A DNA stretch of 64,000 bases from Winogradskyella sp. MH6 (lineage in GTDB: Bacteria; Bacteroidota; Bacteroidia; Flavobacteriales; Flavobacteriaceae). Both the position numbers and the translations under genes were made by a program. The stretch is from positions 1,364,001 through 1,428,000 of the forward strand of contig NZ_CP094494.1 of assembly GCF_022810765.1 (NCBI RefSeq), read 5' to 3'. A model generated the notes under the pieces. The model was not told where the DNA came from, ran no database searches, and saw only the letters and a list, made by a program, of their open reading frames with translations. Shown piece after piece: positions 27,114 through 36,578 of this stretch; the first letter of the stretch is position 1; the number at the start of each line of letters is the position of its first letter.

Positions 27114-27139
27114 CCTTTATAATACGTTGATTATAAAGG
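27114..27139 (-). promoter_or_regulatory. Hairpin in the adhesin leader
   Basis: CCTTTATAA (27114-27122) and TTATAAAGG (27131-27139) form a perfect 9-bp inverted repeat with an 8-nt spacer, 30 nt before the adhesin ATG. It could be a 5'-UTR hairpin or, on the plus strand where T-rich sequence follows, a weak terminator. Confidence 0.3.
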
Positions 27140-27294
27140 ATTTATTTTTTTTAATTTTTATGAGGCTTGGGTAAGCATATAGGGACGTTGATTAGCCGTT
27201 CTTTTTATGCCCATTCGAATATATAAAAAATGCCTATTAACGTAATGTTAACAATGTTATAATAGATGAACTACTTTATTTATCGATAAAAGGT

Positions 27295-28242
27295 TTATAG
27301 GGTTTTGAATTGTACATATACAGGAAAATGATCACTATATCCTCCTTTATATTTTTTGCCGACATAGGTTCTAAAAGGTTGTCCTTTGTATTTGCCATGA
27401 TATTGTGTTACAAACTTAGAATTGAAAACATCTGCTTTTACAAATTTTAAATTTGAGCCATCTGGATCAAAGAAATTATCAGTAAACAATATTTGGTCAA
27501 ACATGTTCCATTGAAAATTATGGTTTAGACTCCCTTTATTATAAGATAGAACTGTGCTAAAAGGATTGTATAAATTACTTTCTTTCTCCAGTAACATTAA
27601 GCTATCGTTATCAGGATTATCATTAAAGTCTCCCATAACAATAATTTTAGCATTACTTTGTTCGTTTTTTAACCTTGCGATAACACTGTTTACAACTTTA
27701 GCTGCTGCAAGTCTTTTGTATTCGGTTTCTTTTTCTCCTTCTCTACGAGATGACCAATGATTGACTATAATATGTAACTTTTCATTTCCTAATTGTCCCT
27801 CTACCAAAAGAACATCTCTTGTGTAGTCTCGTAGTCCTTCTTCATTTTGAAGATAGACTGAAAATGTTTCTGAATTTTCGACTTTAAAAAATGCCTCCTT
27901 ATATATAAGAGCAACGTCAATACCTCTTTCGTCCAAAGAATCAAAGTGTACAAAATTATAGCCTAAGTCTTCTAAGTGTTCACTATTTATTAAATCCGTT
28001 AACACCTTATTGTTTTCAACTTCAGCTAAACCTACAATAACAGGCGACTTATCGTCTTCTTCACCAATTTGAGAAATGACCGAACCTAACTTTCGTAATT
28101 TGTTCTCATAGCGTTTGTAAGTCCATCGTTTTGCAGACGTTGGTAAAAAATCATCGTCATTGGTTAAAGGGTCGTTTTCTATATCGAATAAATTTTCGAT
28201 ATTATAAAAAGCTATTGTATAGGTTTCAGAATTTTCAATCAT
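27295..28242 (-). CDS. Endonuclease/exonuclease/phosphatase family protein
   Basis: 315 residues with no signal peptide. The EEP fold residues are visible: IAFYNIENLFD at the start, GLAEVENN (metal-binding Glu), IVNHWSSRR, IVMGDFNDNP and a terminal GGYSDHFPVYVQF with the catalytic Asp-His. Family members hydrolyse phosphodiester or phosphoester bonds. The substrate cannot be assigned. It diverges from hflX with a short spacer. Confidence 0.9.
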   Translation of the reverse strand: MIENSETYTIAFYNIENLFDIENDPLTNDDDFLPTSAKRWTYKRYENKLRKLGSVISQIGEEDDKSPVIVGLAEVENNKVLTDLINSEHLEDLGYNFVHFDSLDERGIDVALIYKEAFFKVENSETFSVYLQNEEGLRDYTRDVLLVEGQLGNEKLHIIVNHWSSRREGEKETEYKRLAAAKVVNSVIARLKNEQSNAKIIVMGDFNDNPDNDSLMLLEKESNLYNPFSTVLSYNKGSLNHNFQWNMFDQILFTDNFFDPDGSNLKFVKADVFNSKFVTQYHGKYKGQPFRTYVGKKYKGGYSDHFPVYVQFKTL

Positions 28243-28292
28243 GCCATAAAAATATAGCTTTTTAAAAATATACTAAGGAAAAACCATTTCCG

Positions 28293-28300
28293 TAACTTTG
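28293..28300 (+). promoter_or_regulatory. -7 promoter element for hflX
   Basis: TAACTTTG is an exact TAnnTTTG match. Its terminal TTG could be misread as a start codon, but the transcript would begin after it, so the ATG at 28316 is the real start. Confidence 0.5.
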
Positions 28301-28315
28301 CACTTTATTTTATTT

Positions 28316-29527
28316 ATGCTAGAGAAAAAAGACATAGAATTAGAGCGCGTTGCACTTGTTGGGATAATAACTCAAGAACAAGATGAAGAAAAGTCTAAAG
28401 AATATTTAGATGAGCTAGAGTTTTTAACCTATACAGCTGGTGGAGACGTTGTAAAACGTTTTACACAAAAAATGACAATACCAAATCCTAAAACATTTAT
28501 AGGAACCGGTAAAATGGAAGAAGTGATGAACTTTGTAAAAGACAATGAAGTTGGCACTGTAATATTTGATGATGAGCTTTCACCAGCGCAAGAACGCAAC
28601 ATTAGTAAAATACTGAATTGTAAAATTTTAGATAGAACCAACCTTATCCTAGATATATTTGCCCAACGTGCACAAACCAGTTATGCCAGAACTCAGGTAG
28701 AATTGGCACAATGTGAATACCTACTACCGCGATTAAAAGGGATGTGGACACACCTTGAGCGACAAAAAGGTGGTATTGGTATGCGTGGTCCTGGTGAAAC
28801 AGAGATTGAAACCGATAGACGTATTGTACGCGACAAAATTGCGTTGCTAAAGGCTAAGATAAAAACCATCGATAAGCAGATGGCTGTTCAGCGAGGTAAC
28901 AGAGGTAAAATGGTGCGTGTGGCTCTTGTAGGTTATACCAATGTTGGTAAGTCAACGTTGATGAATGTGATTAGCAAGAGTGAAGTCTTTGCCGAAAACA
29001 AGCTCTTTGCAACCTTAGACACAACCGTTAGAAAAGTGGTGATTGGTAACTTGCCATTTTTGGTAAGTGATACGGTAGGTTTCATCAGAAAGTTACCGAC
29101 GCAATTGGTAGAATCGTTTAAAAGTACTTTAGATGAAGTTAGAGAAGCAGATTTGTTGTTGCATGTGGTGGACATTTCGCATTCAAATTTTGAAGAACAT
29201 ATAGAATCGGTAAATCAGATTTTAGACGAAATTGAAAGCAAAGACAAACCGACAATAATGGTTTTTAATAAGATTGATGCATACGAGCCAGAACCTTTTG
29301 ATGAAGACGATTTAGTTGAAGAACGCACCAAAGCAAACTTTACCATTGAAGAATGGAAAAAAACCTGGATGTCTAGAGTTGGAGATAATGCCCTTTTTAT
29401 TTCGGCATTGAACAAAGAAAATATGGATGAATTTAGAAAACGTGTCTATCAAGAAGTGCGAGAAATTCACGTCACTCGTTTTCCATACAATCATTTCCTA
29501 TATCCAGACGTTGAAGATATAGAGTAA
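28316..29527 (+). CDS. hflX: GTPase HflX
   Basis: 403 residues from the ATG at 28316. The N-terminal HflX domain has ERVALVGIITQ and ERNISKILNCKILDRTNLILDIF, and the glycine-rich linker GMRGPGETEIETDRR is diagnostic. The G domain shows G1 GYTNVGKSTLMN, G3 DTVGFI and G4 FNKIDAYE. HflX is a ribosome-associated GTPase that splits stalled or stressed ribosomes. It lies 12 bp before the penicillin-binding protein gene, so the two are probably co-transcribed. Confidence 0.95.
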   Translation: MLEKKDIELERVALVGIITQEQDEEKSKEYLDELEFLTYTAGGDVVKRFTQKMTIPNPKTFIGTGKMEEVMNFVKDNEVGTVIFDDELSPAQERNISKILNCKILDRTNLILDIFAQRAQTSYARTQVELAQCEYLLPRLKGMWTHLERQKGGIGMRGPGETEIETDRRIVRDKIALLKAKIKTIDKQMAVQRGNRGKMVRVALVGYTNVGKSTLMNVISKSEVFAENKLFATLDTTVRKVVIGNLPFLVSDTVGFIRKLPTQLVESFKSTLDEVREADLLLHVVDISHSNFEEHIESVNQILDEIESKDKPTIMVFNKIDAYEPEPFDEDDLVEERTKANFTIEEWKKTWMSRVGDNALFISALNKENMDEFRKRVYQEVREIHVTRFPYNHFLYPDVEDIE

Positions 29528-29539
29528 ATTATCTTCAAG

Positions 29540-31810
29540 ATGACGACAAACACCAACCAATTCAAAATTCGGATAAAAAAAATTTTTAAAAACAAGTGGG
29601 TGAAATGGCTTTCTGTTTGTACAGGTGCCATTTTACTGTTTTTGGTTGGTCTTTATGTCAGTATATATTTAGGGTTCTTTGGAAAACTACCAACCACTGA
29701 AGAGCTGAATTCTATAAAACAAGAGCAGGCCACCCAACTTTTAGACCACAACGGTAAGTTAATTGGCAAGTATTACATCTATGATAGGCAACCTGTAGAA
29801 TTCAAAGATTTTCCGAAGTATTTAATAGATGCTTTAGTTGCAACTGAGGACAGCCGTTTTTACGAGCACGATGGTGTGGATAATATTAGTCTAATGCGTG
29901 TGTTTGTAAAGAATTTAATACTCAGAGATAAAAGTGCTGGTGGAGGAAGTACCATTACGCTTCAACTCGCAAAGAATTTATATGGCAGAAAAAATTATGC
30001 ACTATTTAGTATGCTCATCAATAAATTTAAGGAATCTATTGTAGCCAAGCGTATTGAAGACATTTACTCTAAGGAAGAAATTCTAACACTTTACCTGAAC
30101 ACGGTTCCGTTTCCAGATAATACATATGGTATAGAAAGTGCTTCTTTAAAGTTTTTCGACAAATCTGTAAAAGACTTATCGCTAAATGAAGCAGCCACTT
30201 TGGTCGGAACCTTAAAAGCTAACACCTACTACAATCCACGAGTACATCAACAGCGTAGTGAAGATAGACGAAATGTAGTGCTCAACCAAATGGTTAATTA
30301 TGGCTACTTGGCAAAAGATTCTTTAGAGTTTTATAGTAATGAAACGTTAGAACTCAATTACAAATCTTACAATCACGATTTAGGTGTAGCACCTTATTTC
30401 AGAGAAGCTGTTAAACAAGAGCTTTCAAAAATATTAGATACGCTAAAAACACCAGATGGAGAAACCTACGATTTGTACAAAGATGGCCTGGTTGTGCATA
30501 CAACGTTAGATTACCAAATGCAGCAATATGCTGAAGATGCAATGAAATCGCACCTAACAAAACTGCAAAGTGATTTTGAAGCTTCTTACGGAAAGTACGC
30601 ACCTTGGAATGATAACTCTAAAGTTTTAAAAGCAGCCATTCAAAAATTGGCAATAGTCAAAAAGTATAAAGAAGCAGGTTTGTCTGATGCGCAGATTAAA
30701 GATTCATTAAATGTAAAACGAAACGTTGAATTATTCGGTTGGAAAGGAGATAACATCAAAAACATTTCTGTAGTAGATAGTTTGAAGCATTATCTTAAGT
30801 TTTTAAATACAGGAATGCTATCCATAGACCCAAAAACTGGTGCGGTTAGAACTTATATTGGTGGTATTGATTATCGTTTTTTTAAGTACGACCACGTTTC
30901 TCAAAGTGAGCGACAAGTTGGTTCAACCTTTAAACCTTTTGTTTATACAGCAGCAATTGAAAACGGTTTAGACCCTTGTACTTATTTTGCACTTAGTGAA
31001 GTGACCTATACCAATTATGACGATTGGACACCAAGTAATGCTGGTAGCGATGAAGAAGACCCTCACATTAATTACACTTTAGAAAATGCCTTGAGTAATT
31101 CTGTAAATACCATTGCTGTTAAAGTGTTGGAAGAAGTTGGTATACCAAAAACCATAAAACAAGTCGAAAAATTAGGCATCACGCACGAGTTGCCTAACAA
31201 ACCATCTTTGGCATTAGGTGTTTCAGAAATAAATTTGAAAGAACTCACAGGTGCTTATGCGAGTTATGTCAATAATAGTAAACCAGTAAAACCATTTTTA
31301 ATCACAAAAATTGAAGATAAAAATGGAAACATCATTGCTAATTTTGAAGCAGAAGTTGCTGAAGAGCAAGCTTACAATGATTATACTAGGCAAGTAATGC
31401 TTCAAATGATGAAATCTACAGTAAATTCTGGTACAGCGACAAGATTGCGAAACACCTACGGATTACGAAACGACATTGCCGGAAAAACAGGTACAACACA
31501 AAATAATAAAGACGGTTGGTTTGTAGCTTTAACTCCAAAATTAGTCACCATTACTTGGGTAGGTAACGATAACCATAGTATAGGTTTTAAATCAACAGGA
31601 ATTGGGCAAGGTGCAAATTCTGCATTGCCAGTTTTTGCGAAGTTTTATCAAAAACTCAATAAAGATTCAGACTACAAGTCTATAACAAACGCCAAGTTTG
31701 AAAGTCCATCTGAAGACGTGATAAAAGATTTGGATTGTGAGCCAACCAAACGTGATGGTTTTATTAAGCGATTGTTTAAAAGGAAGAATAAAAAGAAAAA
31801 GTTTGATTAA
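29540..31810 (+). CDS. Class A penicillin-binding protein (PBP1A type)
   Basis: 756 residues. One N-terminal membrane anchor (about 18-42) is followed by a GT51 glycosyltransferase domain with the catalytic region ATEDSRFYEHDGVD and GGGSTITLQLAKNL. The transpeptidase domain has Ser462 in STFK, SVN (SNSVNTIAV) and KTGTTQ. It polymerises and cross-links peptidoglycan at the cytoplasmic membrane. The C-terminus is short and Lys-rich. It ends before a hairpin terminator. Confidence 0.95.
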   Translation: MTTNTNQFKIRIKKIFKNKWVKWLSVCTGAILLFLVGLYVSIYLGFFGKLPTTEELNSIKQEQATQLLDHNGKLIGKYYIYDRQPVEFKDFPKYLIDALVATEDSRFYEHDGVDNISLMRVFVKNLILRDKSAGGGSTITLQLAKNLYGRKNYALFSMLINKFKESIVAKRIEDIYSKEEILTLYLNTVPFPDNTYGIESASLKFFDKSVKDLSLNEAATLVGTLKANTYYNPRVHQQRSEDRRNVVLNQMVNYGYLAKDSLEFYSNETLELNYKSYNHDLGVAPYFREAVKQELSKILDTLKTPDGETYDLYKDGLVVHTTLDYQMQQYAEDAMKSHLTKLQSDFEASYGKYAPWNDNSKVLKAAIQKLAIVKKYKEAGLSDAQIKDSLNVKRNVELFGWKGDNIKNISVVDSLKHYLKFLNTGMLSIDPKTGAVRTYIGGIDYRFFKYDHVSQSERQVGSTFKPFVYTAAIENGLDPCTYFALSEVTYTNYDDWTPSNAGSDEEDPHINYTLENALSNSVNTIAVKVLEEVGIPKTIKQVEKLGITHELPNKPSLALGVSEINLKELTGAYASYVNNSKPVKPFLITKIEDKNGNIIANFEAEVAEEQAYNDYTRQVMLQMMKSTVNSGTATRLRNTYGLRNDIAGKTGTTQNNKDGWFVALTPKLVTITWVGNDNHSIGFKSTGIGQGANSALPVFAKFYQKLNKDSDYKSITNAKFESPSEDVIKDLDCEPTKRDGFIKRLFKRKNKKKKFD

Positions 31811-31814
31811 AAAG

Positions 31815-31842
31815 AAAAGCCTGTCAATAGACAGGCTTTTTT
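31815..31842 (+). terminator. Terminator after the penicillin-binding protein gene
   Basis: AAAAGCCTGTC (31815-31825) pairs with GACAGGCTTTT (31830-31840) around a 4-nt loop, with T-tracts on both strands. It also serves the convergent DUF3078 gene. Confidence 0.85.
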
Positions 31843-31865
31843 ATTTCTTTATAGCTAAAAAGTTT

Positions 31866-32777
31866 TTAGAACTTGTAGCTTAAACCAATTGTGTAATAAG
31901 ACTGTAATTTATTGTCGGCATCACCTAAAGCAACACCTTGTGCATTTGCAGCTTCTTGCTTGTTGCTTCTTAAAGCAAAATCAAAACCAACACCAATCAT
32001 TTTCCATAAGGTATAACCAAATGAGTTTGTCCATGTCCAGTTAGAAAGATCACCATCTTTATAACTTTGGAATGTAGAGAAGTTAGTTTTGAAATTTATA
32101 GCACCAATTTGTCTGGTGTAGTCTGCCACAATTTTTGCTCCAAATGATGAATCAAATACGGTATCTCCACTAGAGAATACGAAATTGTAGTTGGCAGGAT
32201 GTATAACCACAACTAAGTTTTCTATAGGAGTCCATGTAGCACCAAAACCAAGATCTAAATATCCTGGGTCATTAAAATTGTCTAATAATGTTGTTCTATA
32301 CTCAGCTAAACCAGAAATGGCCCATTTTTGATTTAATCTCTGTCCATAAAGAGAAGAAAGGTTGAAAACATCTGTTGTTGGATTGAAATCTTTGTCAGCA
32401 TCTGTACCATTATCCTTATCGTCTAATTTTACCCAGTTAAGATTAGTTGTTAAAGCATTTCTCCAAAAATATTTATCTTCAATTTTATTCGCAAATGCAT
32501 TAACCGTTATCCCAATGTTACCTGAAACATTATTAGGTGTTCCTTGTGCGTACCAATTGTTAAAGTTAGATAAACTTCCACCAATTGTACCAAAAGCCCC
32601 TACTCTCCAACCTGGTAGCGCATCGATTTGTGCTTGTATGGCATTAGCCTCAGCCTGAAACTTATCTGCCTCAGCTTGTTTCTCTGCTTTCTGAGCTTCT
32701 AATTCCTCTTTTGTTTGAGAGAATCCGAAAGTTATGGCAAACATTAAGAATGCCGATAAAAGTAATTTTCTGTTCAT
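31866..32777 (-). CDS. DUF3078 domain protein (outer-membrane barrel)
   Basis: 303 residues. A signal peptide (MNRKLLLSAFLMFAITFGFSQ) is followed by a short charged coiled-coil-like stretch rich in Glu, Lys and Ala (about 22-50), then the DUF3078 start WRVGAFGTIGGSLSNFNNWY and a barrel ending in YYTIGLSYKF. The family is common in Bacteroidota and of unknown function. It has its own -7 element and a 20-bp perfect palindrome upstream, suggesting regulated expression. Confidence 0.85.
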   Translation of the reverse strand: MNRKLLLSAFLMFAITFGFSQTKEELEAQKAEKQAEADKFQAEANAIQAQIDALPGWRVGAFGTIGGSLSNFNNWYAQGTPNNVSGNIGITVNAFANKIEDKYFWRNALTTNLNWVKLDDKDNGTDADKDFNPTTDVFNLSSLYGQRLNQKWAISGLAEYRTTLLDNFNDPGYLDLGFGATWTPIENLVVVIHPANYNFVFSSGDTVFDSSFGAKIVADYTRQIGAINFKTNFSTFQSYKDGDLSNWTWTNSFGYTLWKMIGVGFDFALRSNKQEAANAQGVALGDADNKLQSYYTIGLSYKF

Positions 32778-32817
32778 AATGAATTAAATTTTAATAAATT
32801 AAGATGTAAATAATTTA

Positions 32818-32825
32818 CAAATATA
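32818..32825 (-). promoter_or_regulatory. -7 promoter element for the DUF3078 gene
   Basis: TATATTTG on the minus strand is an exact TAnnTTTG match, 40 nt upstream of the ATG. A perfect palindrome lies 35 nt further upstream. Confidence 0.5.
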
Positions 32826-32860
32826 CGTGTTTATTAGTGTTTTAGGTATTTGTTGATTCA

Positions 32861-32880
32861 TCTAATCAATATTGATTAGA
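32861..32880. promoter_or_regulatory. 20-bp perfect palindrome, possible operator
   Basis: TCTAATCAATATTGATTAGA reads the same on both strands. It sits upstream of the DUF3078 promoter and downstream of the DUF2480 stop. The absence of a spacer and the position near a promoter favour a protein-binding site over a terminator. Confidence 0.45.
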
Positions 32881-32906
32881 CATCAAAAAAAAACATTAAG
32901 TCACAT

Positions 32907-33416
32907 TTATTTTTTTCTTTTGAATAAAGGCACAGCAGAACATGCCTCACCAAACATAATAGATTTGGCAATTGGTTTTAATTTTTGAGACAATAAAACC
33001 AATGCGTTTGCTGGGACAGGTTTGTTGGAACACCCTTTTATAATAACAGGCATATCTTGATAGATGCTTAGGTCTAATTCTGAAATTATAGTAGTGTATA
33101 CTATAGATTCCAAAAGATCTAAAGAGCCAATAACAGTCATTTTTGAAAATTCTTCGAGCTCTAAAGAAATAAGCATATAAGCCCAATCTGGAACAATGGC
33201 ATCGGTAGAGCAATGCAATGCAACATAGCAATCTTTGTATTGCGACCAATCGTATTCTGCTACGTGTGCTCTAAATTCTTTCTCTCTAAGAACCAAACCT
33301 TCAAGCAGCCAATCCTTAATATCAAATAGAATTCGTTTTCCTTTAGGATAGAAATCTTCTAGGTCAATGACTTTTAGTTTGCTGTTAGCAACTCTATTTA
33401 TAATTTCTTCTGCCAT
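32907..33416 (-). CDS. DUF2480 family protein
   Basis: 169 residues, no signal peptide. The recognisable family features are IDLEDFYPKGKRILFDIKDW near the start and VIIKGCSNKPVPANALV in the C-terminal third. The function is unknown; the family accompanies SUF genes in many Bacteroidota. Conserved cysteines (ALHCSTDA, IKGCSN, FGEACSAVP) could bind a metal or cluster, which is inference. It follows HMG-CoA synthase by 3 bp and is the last gene of this transcription unit. Confidence 0.82.
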   Translation of the reverse strand: MAEEIINRVANSKLKVIDLEDFYPKGKRILFDIKDWLLEGLVLREKEFRAHVAEYDWSQYKDCYVALHCSTDAIVPDWAYMLISLELEEFSKMTVIGSLDLLESIVYTTIISELDLSIYQDMPVIIKGCSNKPVPANALVLLSQKLKPIAKSIMFGEACSAVPLFKRKK

Positions 33417-33419
33417 AAG

Positions 33420-34859
33420 CTATTTTACGCTGTAGCGACGTAGTCCGTAATTGGTCTCTTCACGTTCAATAAAATCTAACGATATTTTACTTCCGTTGTG
33501 TATTGGAGTTTCTATTTTAGAACGGTGAATATTCTCGTAGGTGTTTACATCGATAGAAGATCTTTCATCTAAGGTTTCAAATAGTTTAATAGATGCTACT
33601 TTAGACTTCCAACTTTCTTGCACAACACCTTCAAAAACCTTGGATTTAGAACCACTACCATAAGCTATGAAACCAATAGTTTTTCCTGATAGGTCTAAGT
33701 TATTATTGTAACTATCAGACAATAAACTTAAAAGCGACATAAAAATTGAAGCAGTGTACATGTTGCCAATTTCTGAAGAGGCTATTTCTCCCTGAGCAAT
33801 CTTTGTGTTTACAAAATTGCTGTATAACTGGGATTTGTAGGCTTTTTTAGACCATTCTTTTTTGTCTGAATCCTCTAAACGACCTATCTCATTTTCTAGT
33901 TCGTTATAGATTTCAGATGTTTTAATCCAGTTAAGCCAATTGTCAAAAATTATACGTCTTCCATGAAAAGCATAAGGTAAATGAAATACCATTTTATGCC
34001 ATTCGTTGTTGAAATTTATTGACTTTTGCTCTCTAAAGTGATTAAGAGCTTCAGTAATTCTGTCATTATAACATGCATTAGAAAACTGACCATCAAATAC
34101 AGGTTCTTCCTTAAAAACTTCAACAATATCACTGCCGTCTGACCAAAATTCAGAGTCTGAAGAAGCCATAAATTCATTTATTTTTTCATCAGAAGTGTCT
34201 AAATTAAGTTCTTTGAAGACTGCTTTTAAAAGCTCTGCTTTTTTATAGGTTCGCCTTGGTTTAAAGAAATCTCCTTCGCTCTTAGAGGCTACTCCCCAAA
34301 CATTATTAATTTCTAATATAGATGGATTATGACTTATCAAAACAGCAACAGCTCCTGCTCCTTGAGTGTATTCTCCAGTAGAATTGATATCGTACTTAGA
34401 AAGGTCTGAAGCTATAACAACGGCTTTTCTATTAACATCTTGTTTTACCCAATCTATACTATTGTGCAATGCATCTACAGCTCCCACACAGGCAAAAGTC
34501 ATATCTAACGCATCGCAGTGTTTAAAGCTTCGTCCTCCGTACGTTTTTGCAAGTTCATTTTCTACAATTTCTACAGCATAGGTTGCTGTGGGTTTGGAGC
34601 CATCAACAGCGCTTTCTGTGCCTAAATACACACGACCAATTTCGTTTGGGTTTATGTTGTTTTGAGTAATTAGGTTTAGTAGCGCGTTTGCAGCAAAAGT
34701 AGCTGCGTCTTCTCCAACATTTGGAACTGCCATTTTTTGTAGACCTAACCCATTTTTTAATTTTTCCGCAGGAATTCCTCTCGCCTCTGCAAGATTATCC
34801 ATTGAAACATATAGTTGCGGAACATAAAATGCTATTGCGTCGATTCCTGTAGTGCTCAT
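33420..34859 (-). CDS. Hydroxymethylglutaryl-CoA synthase family protein
   Basis: 479 residues of the thiolase-fold HMG-CoA synthase family: VYLGTESAVDGSKPTATYAVEI carries the catalytic Glu region, DMTFACVGAVDALHNSIDW the nucleophile Cys, and IGFIAYGSGSKSKVFEG the C-terminal glycine-rich stretch. It would condense acetyl-CoA and acetoacetyl-CoA in the mevalonate route to isoprenoids. Its position after the SUF genes recurs in flavobacteria and has no obvious metabolic reason. Confidence 0.9.
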   Translation of the reverse strand: MSTTGIDAIAFYVPQLYVSMDNLAEARGIPAEKLKNGLGLQKMAVPNVGEDAATFAANALLNLITQNNINPNEIGRVYLGTESAVDGSKPTATYAVEIVENELAKTYGGRSFKHCDALDMTFACVGAVDALHNSIDWVKQDVNRKAVVIASDLSKYDINSTGEYTQGAGAVAVLISHNPSILEINNVWGVASKSEGDFFKPRRTYKKAELLKAVFKELNLDTSDEKINEFMASSDSEFWSDGSDIVEVFKEEPVFDGQFSNACYNDRITEALNHFREQKSINFNNEWHKMVFHLPYAFHGRRIIFDNWLNWIKTSEIYNELENEIGRLEDSDKKEWSKKAYKSQLYSNFVNTKIAQGEIASSEIGNMYTASIFMSLLSLLSDSYNNNLDLSGKTIGFIAYGSGSKSKVFEGVVQESWKSKVASIKLFETLDERSSIDVNTYENIHRSKIETPIHNGSKISLDFIEREETNYGLRRYSVK

Positions 34860-34870
34860 AAAGTTTTTTG

Positions 34871-35197
34871 TTATAGCATTCCTAATTCTAACTTAGCCTC
34901 TTCACTCATTAGGTCTTGAGACCAAGGCGGATCGAAAGTAATTTCTACTTCAGCATCTTTAACCTCATTGATGGATTTTACTTTTTCCTCAACTTCGAGA
35001 GGTAAGGTTTCTGCTACTGGGCAGTTGGGTGTTGTTAAGGTCATTAAGATTTTTACTTCGTAGTCTTCGTTTACAAAAACATCGTATATTAATCCTAATT
35101 CGTAGATATCTACAGGGATTTCGGGATCGTAAATGGTCTTTAAAACACGTACTATTTTATCTCCAAGTACGTTAGTATCTATAGTTGATTCGCTCAT
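34871..35197 (-). CDS. DUF59/MIP18 iron-sulfur assembly protein
   Basis: 108 residues. Family motifs: IYDPEIPVDIYELGLIY near residues 22-38, LTTPNCPVAE with the conserved Cys, and DPPWSQDLMSEEAKLELG at the C-terminus. These SufT-like proteins help deliver iron-sulfur clusters to targets. It lies 1 bp after sufE on the same strand, within the second half of the split SUF region. Confidence 0.92.
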   Translation of the reverse strand: MSESTIDTNVLGDKIVRVLKTIYDPEIPVDIYELGLIYDVFVNEDYEVKILMTLTTPNCPVAETLPLEVEEKVKSINEVKDAEVEITFDPPWSQDLMSEEAKLELGML

Positions 35198-35198
35198 C

Positions 35199-35621
35199 TT
35201 AATTTAGCTGCGTTTGGTATGCAATGGCATACATTTTTAATTGTTTTATCATACTAACCAATCCGTTAGCTCTAGTAGGTGATAAGTGTTCTTTTAAACC
35301 AATTTTATCAATAAAATCGGTATTTGCCTCAATAATATCCTTTGGGTGTTGGTTAGAGAATACTCGTATTAAAATAGCAATAATACCTTTTGTAATAATA
35401 GCATCGCTATCTGCTGTAAATTCTACTTTGTCATCGTTCATTTCAGCATGTACCCAAACCTTACTTTGGCAACCTTTTATGATATGGTCATCGGTTTTGT
35501 ATTGTTCGTCAATTAATGGAAGTGTTTTGCCTAAATCTATCATGTATTGATAGCGTTCTTCCCAATCATCAAACATTGAAAACTCATCTATGATTTCATT
35601 CTGAATTTCTTCAATAGTCAT
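35199..35621 (-). CDS. sufE: Cysteine desulfuration protein SufE
   Basis: 140 residues from the ATG at 35619-35621; a second ATG 12 nt upstream adds MNLI. The sulfur-accepting Cys is in DHIIKGCQSKVWVHA. Other family residues are WEERYQYMIDLGKTLP and LSPTRANGLVSMIKQ. SufE takes persulfide sulfur from SufS and passes it to SufBCD. It is separated from sufS by a META-domain lipoprotein gene. Confidence 0.94.
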   Translation of the reverse strand: MTIEEIQNEIIDEFSMFDDWEERYQYMIDLGKTLPLIDEQYKTDDHIIKGCQSKVWVHAEMNDDKVEFTADSDAIITKGIIAILIRVFSNQHPKDIIEANTDFIDKIGLKEHLSPTRANGLVSMIKQLKMYAIAYQTQLN

Positions 35622-35655
35622 AATCAAATTCATTTAAAGCAAAGTTACAAAATCG

Positions 35656-36489
35656 CTACTGTTTAGTTGCAATTTCTGCCATTGATAATATCTTATTAAC
35701 TATTGATTCTATTTCTTGAGGTGGTGTACCATGATCAAAGGTGGGAGTCATCATTACAACATCTCCTTTTATTACAGATAGTGTTGCGTGTGCAGCACCA
35801 TCATATAGACGCTTATCTGTTGGTGCTTTTAGCAAATCTAGATTTTCTACAACAGCATTGCTCAATAGTTCGTTAAGCGCTTTCCAATCTTGCGGATTGC
35901 ACTCGTAGGTCTCTATGTTTTTTAAACTTCTATCTTTTGAAATTTTTATTTCAGCTTTTGAAACCTCAATATGTTCAAAAGCCCCTCTTGTTGAGGTTTC
36001 ATAAATAACTGCAAATTTTTTGTAATTATCTTGTACAACCTCACTTTTTCCAGGTCTTGAGGCTTCGCTTTTTGTAGCTGTAAAAACTTCAGTACCTTCA
36101 TTTAGAAAAGTAATGCTGTCGTTTTTAACAACGAAAGAATTAACTGTGCTAATAGCATTCAGAAATGCTTTTTCAAAATTACTTCGTTCTCCTCCACAGT
36201 ATTTTTTAGAACTCGCAATTGGTCCGAATTTAAGCGTGTTTTCGTTAACTGTATAATTTCCGAAAAACGTGTTACAACCTGAAAAACCAGAAACCTGATT
36301 GGTAGAATCGTTAAAAGTTATCGTAAGATTTTTAGGAGTTACGTCTTTAGACTCAAATTGATTTATGGCATAAGTTCCAGATAGGTTAAATTGCTCCATA
36401 CTCTTTTTTTGTTCCGTAAGCGTTTCTTTAGCAGAATTACAAGATCCTGTAAGTGTTAACAAAGTAAAAAGACTCAGTAAAAATTTCAT
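35656..36489 (-). CDS. META-domain lipoprotein within the SUF region
   Basis: 277 residues. A lipoprotein signal (TLTGSC, Cys17) is followed by a META/HslJ domain (about 34-140): LSGTYAINQFESKDVTPKNL, VSGFSGCNTFFGNYTV, and SSKKYCGGERSNFEKAFLNA. The C-terminal 130 residues form a second part I do not recognise (AVIYETSTRGAFEHIEVS). It probably sits on the periplasmic side of a membrane, so a direct role in cytoplasmic cluster assembly is unlikely. It lies between sufS and sufE on the same strand. Confidence 0.82.
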   Translation of the reverse strand: MKFLLSLFTLLTLTGSCNSAKETLTEQKKSMEQFNLSGTYAINQFESKDVTPKNLTITFNDSTNQVSGFSGCNTFFGNYTVNENTLKFGPIASSKKYCGGERSNFEKAFLNAISTVNSFVVKNDSITFLNEGTEVFTATKSEASRPGKSEVVQDNYKKFAVIYETSTRGAFEHIEVSKAEIKISKDRSLKNIETYECNPQDWKALNELLSNAVVENLDLLKAPTDKRLYDGAAHATLSVIKGDVVMMTPTFDHGTPPQEIESIVNKILSMAEIATKQ

Positions 36490-36578
36490 AAAAAAAGGTT
36501 TTATTAGTCTAAGTTACACTTTTGATGCCAAACTCTTTCGATACTTGAGATTTAAGTATTTCTATGAGTAGTTTAAAG

